NCBI GenBank assembly: GCA_947311795.1 | Contig: CAMZLX010000154.1 | Location: forward strand, 1 to 11,779 | Reading direction: 5' to 3' | Origin: an uncultured Zetaproteobacteria bacterium | Lineage (GTDB): Bacteria; Pseudomonadota; Zetaproteobacteria; Mariprofundales; Mariprofundaceae | Length of the DNA stretch: 11,779 nucleotides | Shown: in pieces, positions 6,389 through 11,779 of the stretch | How the letters are laid out: every line of letters starts with the position of its first letter | Numbering within the stretch: position 1 is the stretch's first letter | The notes under the pieces: generated by a model | The model's database searches: none | What the model saw: the letters and a program-made list of their open reading frames with translations, nothing else | Told to the model about the DNA's origin: nothing | Made by a program: the position numbers and the translations under genes

Positions 6389-8311
6389 TTATTTTTTATC
6401 GTTTTCATCCACCACTTCGGCATCCACAATATCTGCGTCCGTAGCTTTATTAGAACCCGCTTCAGGCGCATCCGCAGAACCTGATTCTTGAGCTGCTTGT
6501 TCCTCTTGCATTTTTTGATACACAGCTTCACCAAGCTTTTGCGACTTTTTGCCCAAATCTTCTTCAGCAGCTTTAATCGCCTCAAAATCATCGCCTTTAA
6601 GCGCTTCTTTTAATACGTCCAAAGCTTCTTTAATCGCAGTGATGGTTTCTTCATCCACCGCATCACTATGCTCTTCCAAAGATTTTTCGGTGGCGAACAC
6701 AAGCTGATCCGCGCGGTTTTTCGCTTCAATATTTTCTTTTAATTTCGCATCTTCTTCAGCATGTGCTTCCGCATCTTTGGTCATGCGCTCGATTTCCTCT
6801 TCACTCAAACCAGAGCCAGATTCAATACGAATTGAAGTTTCTTTGCCAGTACCATTATCTTTGGCATGAACATGAATAATACCATTGGCATCAATATCAA
6901 AGGTCACTTCAATTTGCGGCATACCACGCTGAGCCGGTGCAATACCTTCAAGGTTAAACAAACCAAGTTGTTTGTTTGCCGAGAAAATTTCGCGCTCACC
7001 TTGTGCCACTTTAATAGTCACAGCCGTTTGGTTATCTGCAGCCGTGGTATAAGTCTGAGATTTCTTGGTTGGAATGGTTGTGTTTTTCTCAATAATTTTA
7101 TTGAACAAACCACCTTCCACTTCAATGCCCAGTGATAATGGTGTGACATCAAGCAACAACACATCTGTGACATCACCTGTCAAAATCGCACCTTGAATCG
7201 CAGCACCAATAGCAACCACTTCATCAGGATTCACACCTTTGTGTGGCTCAGTGCCAAAGAATGCTTTCACTTTCTCTTGTACCAAAGGCATGCGGGTTTG
7301 ACCACCCACCAAAACAACCTCATGAACATCTGAAGCTTTCACACCTGCATCTTTTAATGCAGCTGCGCATGGTTTAAGCGAGTTTTCAACCAACTCACCA
7401 ACAAGAGATTCAAATTTAGCGCGCGATACTTTCACCAATAAATGTTTTGGTCCTGAAGCATCCGCTGTAATAAACGGAAGGTTCACTTCAGTTTGTTGAC
7501 TGGATGACAGTTCGATTTTTGCTTTTTCCGCTGCTTCACGCAAACGTTGCAATGCCAAAGTGTCTTTGGTTAAGTCAACACCGTGTTCTTTTTTGAATTC
7601 ATCCGCCAAATATTTAATCAACACTTGGTCAAAATCTTCACCGCCAAGGAATGTATCACCATTGGTTGCTTTCACTTCAAACACACCATCACCAATTTCA
7701 AGGATGGAAATATCGAATGTCCCACCGCCCAAATCGTAAACAGCAATCAAGTGGTTTTCTTCAGTTTTATCCAAGCCATACGCCAAGGCTGCCGCTGTTG
7801 GCTCGTTGACAATACGCAACACATTCAAACCCGCAATCGCACCCGCATCTTTGGTTGCTTGACGCTGTGAATCATTAAAATATGCAGGCACAGTAATCAC
7901 TGCATCTTTCACTTCTTCACCCAAATAATCTTCGGCAGTTGATTTCATTTTTTGCAATGTGATTGCAGAAATCTCTTGCGGGCTCATTTTTTTACCGTCC
8001 ACTTCAACCCAAGCATCACCATTATCTGCTTTAACAATAGAATAAGATACCAATTCTTTATGGTGGTTGGCTTCTGCTGAATCAAACTTACGTCCAATCA
8101 AACGTTTCACTGCATGAAATGTTTTTTCTGGGTTGGTGACCATTTGGCGTTTGGCTGCCGCACCGACAAGACGCTCGTCACCCGTAAAACCAACCACTGA
8201 TGGTGTTGTATTATCGCCTTCACTGTTTGGAATAACTTTCGCTGTATCCCCTTCCATCACCGCCACACATGAGTTGGTGGTTCCTAAATCAATACCAATT
8301 ACTTTTGCCAT
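6389..8311 (-). CDS. dnaK: Chaperone DnaK (Hsp70)
   Basis: DnaK is the ATP-driven chaperone that binds exposed hydrophobic segments with DnaJ and GrpE. The 640-residue product (638 in E. coli) has the ATPase domain with IGIDLGTTNS (5-14), DLGGGTFD (193-200, with Thr198 matching the autophosphorylated Thr199 of E. coli) and LVGGQTRMP (334-342). The interdomain linker DVLLLDVTP (383-391) precedes the substrate-binding domain and a helical lid, with the usual acidic end DIVDAEVVDENDKK. The frame is open to 8365, but the ATG at 8311 matches the universal N terminus MAKVIGIDLG and has AGGAGA 6 bases upstream. A sigma-32 type promoter lies about 55 bases upstream. grpE and hrcA, often the upstream neighbours, are absent; a zinc-ribbon protein gene precedes it. 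Confidence 0.99.
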   Translation of the reverse strand: MAKVIGIDLGTTNSCVAVMEGDTAKVIPNSEGDNTTPSVVGFTGDERLVGAAAKRQMVTNPEKTFHAVKRLIGRKFDSAEANHHKELVSYSIVKADNGDAWVEVDGKKMSPQEISAITLQKMKSTAEDYLGEEVKDAVITVPAYFNDSQRQATKDAGAIAGLNVLRIVNEPTAAALAYGLDKTEENHLIAVYDLGGGTFDISILEIGDGVFEVKATNGDTFLGGEDFDQVLIKYLADEFKKEHGVDLTKDTLALQRLREAAEKAKIELSSSQQTEVNLPFITADASGPKHLLVKVSRAKFESLVGELVENSLKPCAAALKDAGVKASDVHEVVLVGGQTRMPLVQEKVKAFFGTEPHKGVNPDEVVAIGAAIQGAILTGDVTDVLLLDVTPLSLGIEVEGGLFNKIIEKNTTIPTKKSQTYTTAADNQTAVTIKVAQGEREIFSANKQLGLFNLEGIAPAQRGMPQIEVTFDIDANGIIHVHAKDNGTGKETSIRIESGSGLSEEEIERMTKDAEAHAEEDAKLKENIEAKNRADQLVFATEKSLEEHSDAVDEETITAIKEALDVLKEALKGDDFEAIKAAEEDLGKKSQKLGEAVYQKMQEEQAAQESGSADAPEAGSNKATDADIVDAEVVDENDKK

Positions 8312-8366
8312 TTTATTTCTCCTACTATCTTCGTCATAAGTTTCGTTAAATAAATCACTTACCACT

Positions 8367-8396
8367 TAGATAGGGATATGCAAAATACTTTTCAAC
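8367..8396 (-). promoter_or_regulatory. Heat-shock (sigma-32, RpoH) promoter of dnaK
   Basis: On the minus strand GTTGAAA (8396-8390) is followed after 14 bases by CCCTATCTA (8375-8367). The known RpoH consensus is roughly CTTGAAA, 11-16 bases, then CCCCATtTA: six of seven and seven of nine positions match, with ideal spacing. Transcription would begin near 8360, leaving a leader of about 49 bases before the dnaK ATG. No CIRCE inverted repeat (the HrcA operator) is visible, so positive control by RpoH is the likely mode. Confidence 0.75.
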
Positions 8397-8426
8397 CCCT
8401 TAAGATTAAAAAATGTTATTTCCCCT

Positions 8427-9224
8427 TTATTTTCTGGAGATAGCCTGAATTTCAGCTGCGAACCATTCAGGTTTATCACCTACTGTGGCTGCATCAAGGA
8501 TAATATTTGAAAGGTCAGGCGTTTTACATGAGTTTGATAAAGCATCCACACGACTTTCACTTTGTTTTACCATGTTTATAAAGGTCTTTGTATCATAGTT
8601 GTCATGCATGGCACTATAATCAAGCAACCACTGACGCGCTGCTGCAATACGACATTCTGTGTTTTGTTGATCCAGCTCTTGTGGGGTAGCACGTTTGATG
8701 AAAGCTGTTTGCTGTTGAATAACTTTTTCCTCACCTGATAATACCATGTATAAAGTTAAGGCAAGCAATATTAAAACAGCACCCAACAAACCAAACATTA
8801 TTAATTTTTTCTTTTTTTCCTGTTGTATAGAGGCCAAGACTTGTTCTGCCTTCGCCTGTGCCTCCTCATCGCTTAATGTTTCACTTTCCTCTTCATTTCT
8901 CACTTCAACTTCGGGCATCGTTAACGATGGGTCCCAATCTATCTCTTGAGCTTCCACCTCATCATTATCTTCTGCCAAAGTTTTTTTATCATCCGCTTTG
9001 AGCATAATTGCCTGATGAGGTGGGGCAGTTAATGTTGGCTCCCAACCGCTTGTTGCATTGAGGTTTTGTTCTTTGGTGTCCTCGTCTCGTTCTTTTGAAT
9101 CTTGAACAACAATCATAAATTTTTCTAAGCAGTTCTTACAGCGGGCAAACTCACCCTCAGAGGCACGTATTTTATCGTTGACTGCATAACGCTTACCGCA
9201 ATGTGTACATTCAATGTATTCCAA
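8427..9224 (-). CDS. Single-span membrane protein with N-terminal zinc ribbon (MJ0042-type)
   Basis: I do not recognise a specific function. The 265-residue product opens with a zinc-ribbon: Cys6 and Cys9 (CTHCGKRY), then Cys29 and Cys32 (CKNC), as in the MJ0042-type zinc-finger domain found at the N terminus of many uncharacterised proteobacterial proteins. An acidic, low-complexity linker (about 41-136) contains two copies of a W-[ED]-P-[TS]-L-T-x-P motif at 61-68 and 97-104. Four lysines (137-140) precede one hydrophobic span (141-162), which predicts a cytoplasmic N terminus and a periplasmic C-terminal domain (163-265). That domain has two cysteines, Cys191 and Cys233, that could pair. 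The start is TTG at 9224 with AGGGGG 5 bases upstream; no ATG or GTG would keep the first zinc knuckle. It follows nusB by 23 bases and is probably the last gene of the riboflavin-nusB operon. Confidence 0.85.
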   Translation of the reverse strand: MEYIECTHCGKRYAVNDKIRASEGEFARCKNCLEKFMIVVQDSKERDEDTKEQNLNATSGWEPTLTAPPHQAIMLKADDKKTLAEDNDEVEAQEIDWDPSLTMPEVEVRNEEESETLSDEEAQAKAEQVLASIQQEKKKKLIMFGLLGAVLILLALTLYMVLSGEEKVIQQQTAFIKRATPQELDQQNTECRIAAARQWLLDYSAMHDNYDTKTFINMVKQSESRVDALSNSCKTPDLSNIILDAATVGDKPEWFAAEIQAISRK

Positions 9225-9247
9225 AACGACCCCCTAGCTCAGTTTGG

Positions 9248-9706
9248 TTACGCCTTTATTTCATCCGTGCGTAATGTTTGCGCTACTTTATCAATCACAC
9301 CATTGATGAATCCACGTGATGGCTCATCGGCATACGCCCGCGTAAGCTCCAAGGCTTCATTGATAATCACGCGGTAAGGAATTTCCAAACGATATTGCAA
9401 CTCCCATACCGCAATACGCAAAATATTCAATTCCACATGGGCAATGCTTCGCAAACTTCTGCCTTGTACTGCAGCACCAATTAAAGTGTCCAAAGCATCA
9501 TGATACTCACTGACGCCATAAACAATTTCACGCAAATAATCTTCATCTTGCCCATTTTTATCATCTTGTTTCAAGCGGTCTGCCAAAAGGTTGGGAATCG
9601 TCGCCGCATCATTACCACCACTATGCCAAGCATACAAAGCTTCCACAGCCGACTCTCTGGCAAGATGACGATTCGGGCTTTTTTTCTTCGTTGTAGACTT
9701 ACTCAC
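9248..9706 (-). CDS. nusB: Transcription antitermination factor NusB
   Basis: NusB, with NusE (S10), binds boxA RNA and supports antitermination in rRNA operons. The 152-residue product (139 in E. coli) is all-helical in character and carries the family N-terminal block RHLARESAVEALYAW, the central block with RSLRSIAHVELNILRIAVWEL, and IPYRVIINEALELTRAYADEPSRGFINGVIDKVA. A short basic leader (KKK) precedes the domain. The start is GTG at 9706, which overlaps the ribH stop as GTGA, a typical translational coupling; GGTGG lies upstream. Linkage of nusB to ribH is widespread in proteobacteria and supports the call. Confidence 0.96.
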   Translation of the reverse strand: MSKSTTKKKSPNRHLARESAVEALYAWHSGGNDAATIPNLLADRLKQDDKNGQDEDYLREIVYGVSEYHDALDTLIGAAVQGRSLRSIAHVELNILRIAVWELQYRLEIPYRVIINEALELTRAYADEPSRGFINGVIDKVAQTLRTDEIKA

Positions 9707-10197
9707 GCGTTTTCCACCATAGGTTCTAAGTTTTTCAAGGCTTGGGCAACTTCAACGGCTGTTAATGCTGCCTCCGCACCTTTATGCCCATGTGCACCGC
9801 CTGTTCTTTCCTCTGCTTGCGCTAAGGTATCAACAGTGAGCACACCATTGCCCACCCCAATATCGCCACGTTCGGCAATGTGATTAATCGCATCCATCGC
9901 ACCTTGGCACACATAATCAAAATGTGCCGTACCACCACGAATCACGCAACCCAAACACACAATCACATCATAGGCTTGAGACTTTGCCATACGCTGCGCA
10001 ATCGTACCAATTTCAAGCGCACCAGCCACCCGAACAACTGTCATATTCTCATCGCTTGCGCCATGTTTTTTCAAAGCTTCAACTGCGCCCTCGGTTAAAG
10101 CATTGGTAATGTTTTCATTGAATCGCGCAGCCACAATGCCAATACGCAAATCTGTTGCATCCACCTTACCCTCTAATGTTGGAGCATCAAGACTCAT
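9703..10197 (-). CDS. ribH: 6,7-dimethyl-8-ribityllumazine synthase
   Basis: RibH joins the 4-carbon unit made by RibB to the ribityl-aminopyrimidine to form lumazine, the penultimate step of riboflavin synthesis; the family assembles as pentamers or 60-subunit shells. The 164-residue product has ARFN (24-27), GCVIRGGTAHFDYV (83-96) with catalytic His92, and GVLTVDTLAQAEERTGG-AHGHKGAEAA (118-144) with the phosphate and proton-transfer residues. The common substrate-loop VPGA-x-EIP appears here as VAGALEIG, lacking both prolines. The ATG at 10197 has AGGA about 8 bases upstream and lies inside the last codons of ribBA (11-base overlap). The stop overlaps the nusB start. Confidence 0.96.
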   Translation of the reverse strand: MSLDAPTLEGKVDATDLRIGIVAARFNENITNALTEGAVEALKKHGASDENMTVVRVAGALEIGTIAQRMAKSQAYDVIVCLGCVIRGGTAHFDYVCQGAMDAINHIAERGDIGVGNGVLTVDTLAQAEERTGGAHGHKGAEAALTAVEVAQALKNLEPMVENA

Positions 10198-11416
10198 ATT
10201 TTTTTCCTTTGCCTGTCAAATCTTCAAACATATGTCCCATTTTGTCGCGTTTAGTTTCCAAATAATGGATGTTTTCTTCATGGGCAAATGTGGTCAGCTG
10301 CACCCGTTCGGTAACTTCCAAACCATACCCATCAAGGGCAACAATTTTTTTCGGATTATTGGTGAGCAAACGCAGCTTACGCAAGCCTAGTGAACGTAAA
10401 ATTTGCGCGCCAATGCCGTAATCCCGTAAATCTGCTTTAAAACCTAACTTCTGATTGGCTTCAACGGTGTCGTGACCTGCATCTTGCAATAAATAGGCTT
10501 TTAACTTGTTGAATAAACCAATACCCCGACCTTCTTGACGCAGATATAAAAGTACGCCTGAGCCTGCTTCAGCGATTTGTTTCATGGCAGCATGCAGCTG
10601 CGAACCACAGTCGCAACGGCGGGAGGTAAATACATCACCCGTTAAACACTCCGAATGCACACGCACCAAACATGGCTCTTCAGGGTTGCATTCACCCATC
10701 ACCAACGCCACATGTTCGGCATCATCCACAAGGTTACTAAAACCTATCATTTTAAAATCGCCAAATTCAGTAGGCAAACGCACTTCCACTTCGCGTTTGA
10801 CCAATGAATCATGCTTTAATCTGTGGGAAATCAAGTCTGCAATACAACCGATTTTGATACTGTGTTTTTTAGCAAACTTTTTCAGCTCAGGCATACGCGC
10901 CATAGAGCCATCTTCATTCATGATTTCACAAATCACACCTGCAGGTTTTAGACCTGTAAGCCTTGCCAAATCAATGCTCGCTTCAGTATGACCAGCGCGC
11001 ACCAACACCCCTCCATCTTGCCCTTTAAGGGGGAACACATGCCCTGGCGAATGAATATCTGTTGCAGTTACATTATCGCCAATTGCTGTGCGAATCGTAT
11101 GCGCTCTATCAAATGCAGAAATACCAGTGGTCACGCCTTCTGCCGCTTCAATGGATACCGTGAAATTGGTTTTAAATTTAGAATTGATGTTTTGTGTCAT
11201 CAGCGGCAAACCCAGTTTGTTCACTTGGTCTTCTTCCAATGTTAAACAAATCAAACCACGCCCATGGGTTGCCATAAAGTTAATCGCTTCAGGGGTTACC
11301 CACTCTGCCGCCATCACCAAATCGCCTTCATTTTCCCTGTCTTTATCATCGGCAAGGATAATCATACGCCCAGCGCGCAGCTCTTCAATCAACTCATCAC
11401 AAGGGTCAAGGCTCAT
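10187..11416 (-). CDS. ribBA: Bifunctional 3,4-dihydroxy-2-butanone 4-phosphate synthase / GTP cyclohydrolase II
   Basis: This fusion supplies both starting branches of riboflavin synthesis: the 4-carbon unit from ribulose 5-phosphate (N-terminal half) and the pyrimidine from GTP (C-terminal half). The 409-residue product has the RibB acidic loop DDKDRENEGD (23-32), HGRG (51-54), HSPGHVFPL (122-130) and RAGHTEAS (140-147). The RibA half (about 205-409) keeps the zinc ligands Cys257, Cys268 and Cys270 (HSECLTGDVF...CDCGSQL), the catalytic LRQEGRGIGL (292-301), DYGIGAQIL (332-340) and LTNNP (351-355). Both halves therefore look active, unlike fusions in which RibA has decayed. The ATG at 11416 has GGAG 6 bases upstream. 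It is 18 bases after ribE and overlaps ribH by 11 bases. Confidence 0.97.
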   Translation of the reverse strand: MSLDPCDELIEELRAGRMIILADDKDRENEGDLVMAAEWVTPEAINFMATHGRGLICLTLEEDQVNKLGLPLMTQNINSKFKTNFTVSIEAAEGVTTGISAFDRAHTIRTAIGDNVTATDIHSPGHVFPLKGQDGGVLVRAGHTEASIDLARLTGLKPAGVICEIMNEDGSMARMPELKKFAKKHSIKIGCIADLISHRLKHDSLVKREVEVRLPTEFGDFKMIGFSNLVDDAEHVALVMGECNPEEPCLVRVHSECLTGDVFTSRRCDCGSQLHAAMKQIAEAGSGVLLYLRQEGRGIGLFNKLKAYLLQDAGHDTVEANQKLGFKADLRDYGIGAQILRSLGLRKLRLLTNNPKKIVALDGYGLEVTERVQLTTFAHEENIHYLETKRDKMGHMFEDLTGKGKKYES

Positions 11417-11434
11417 GTTTTCTCCACCATCATT

Positions 11435-11779
11435 TTACTCACTTTTACAATCCAAAATACGTGCCACATAACGACCCATCAAATCTGTTTCCAAATTAAC
11501 AACATCGCCCACACGCAAGGCATTCAAATTGGTGTTTGCTAAGGTGTGTGGAATCAAGTTAACGCTAAACTGATTATTTTCAACCGTATTCACGGTTAAG
11601 CTCACACCATTTAACGTGACCGAACCTTTAGTCACAATATATTGTTTTAACATTTCAGGCACTTCAAAGGTGAATTGTTTGTGCTCGCCCACAGCTAAAA
11701 TCTCAATCACCTTGGCTTTATCATCAATATGTCCACTCACCATGTGACCACCCAATGCATCACCCATACGCAGCGCAGG
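11435..11779 (-). CDS. ribE: Riboflavin synthase alpha subunit, C-terminal part (cut by window edge)
   Basis: Riboflavin synthase dismutates two lumazine molecules to riboflavin and a pyrimidine that RibH reuses. Only the last 114 residues lie in the window, about half of the usual 200-215. They form the second lumazine-binding barrel: ALRMGDALGGHMVSGHID, the strand GSVTLNGVSLTV, and LIPHTLANTNL near the end. The frame is open through the right edge, so the internal Met near 11767 is not the start; the real start and the first barrel lie beyond. The gene is also called ribC in some species. The distance to ribBA (18 bases) shows that it is upstream in the same operon. Confidence 0.94.
   Translation of the reverse strand, partial: PALRMGDALGGHMVSGHIDDKAKVIEILAVGEHKQFTFEVPEMLKQYIVTKGSVTLNGVSLTVNTVENNQFSVNLIPHTLANTNLNALRVGDVVNLETDLMGRYVARILDCKSE

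Noticed and set aside
8312..8365. 18-residue N-terminal extension of DnaK
   Set aside because: The extra residues do not occur in DnaK, and the AGGAGA site and the universal MAKVIGIDLG start fix the ATG at 8311.
1..11779. CRISPR array, insertion sequence, phage or defence genes
   Set aside because: No spaced repeats, transposase, integrase or defence-type domain was seen; the gene content is housekeeping throughout.

Overview
The window is a compact bacterial chromosomal segment with every gene on the minus strand. It holds ten complete protein genes, one protein gene cut by the right edge, and a tRNA gene of which only the 5' part is present. Read in the direction of transcription (right to left) the order is ribE (C-terminal half) - ribBA - ribH - nusB - zinc-ribbon membrane protein - dnaK - dnaJ - dapB - gspI - gspJ - rho - tpiA - secG - tRNA-Leu(GAG). 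The proteins look Gram-negative and proteobacterial: DnaK is of E. coli type, the type II secretion pseudopilins imply an outer membrane, a sigma-32 type promoter precedes dnaK, and secG is followed by tRNA-Leu(GAG), as in enterobacteria. Base composition is moderately AT-rich. A deep-branching group such as the Zetaproteobacteria is possible, but that is a guess from gene order and cannot be settled here.

Right part (about 8427-11779): a riboflavin operon running into nusB. ribE and ribBA are 18 bases apart, ribBA and ribH overlap by 11 bases, and ribH and nusB overlap by 4 (GTGA). A single-span membrane protein with an N-terminal zinc ribbon follows 23 bases after nusB; I know no precise function for it and it is the least understood gene here.

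Middle (about 5100-8400): dnaK and dnaJ form the Hsp70 chaperone pair. dnaK has a good heat-shock promoter just upstream, and the dnaK-dnaJ gap holds a likely intrinsic terminator that would lower dnaJ expression relative to dnaK. grpE and hrcA are not next to them. dapB (lysine and diaminopimelate synthesis) follows, with a possible promoter of its own.

Left part (1-5100): dapB is followed, 3 bases later, by an isolated pair of type II secretion minor pseudopilin genes, gspI and gspJ, which overlap each other. rho follows behind a strong sigma-70 promoter and a leader of about 135 bases. It encodes a transcription terminator with a long, very basic N-terminal extension. tpiA and secG come next, then the tRNA.

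The most striking anomaly is at the left edge. The tRNA-Leu(GAG) is perfect through its anticodon stem and then runs abruptly into a GATA/GA microsatellite and AT-rich sequence with no T arm or 3' acceptor strand. This is either an assembly or library chimera at a contig end or a real disruption of the tRNA. I see no CRISPR array, insertion sequence, phage gene or new multi-gene system; most of the window is ordinary housekeeping DNA.
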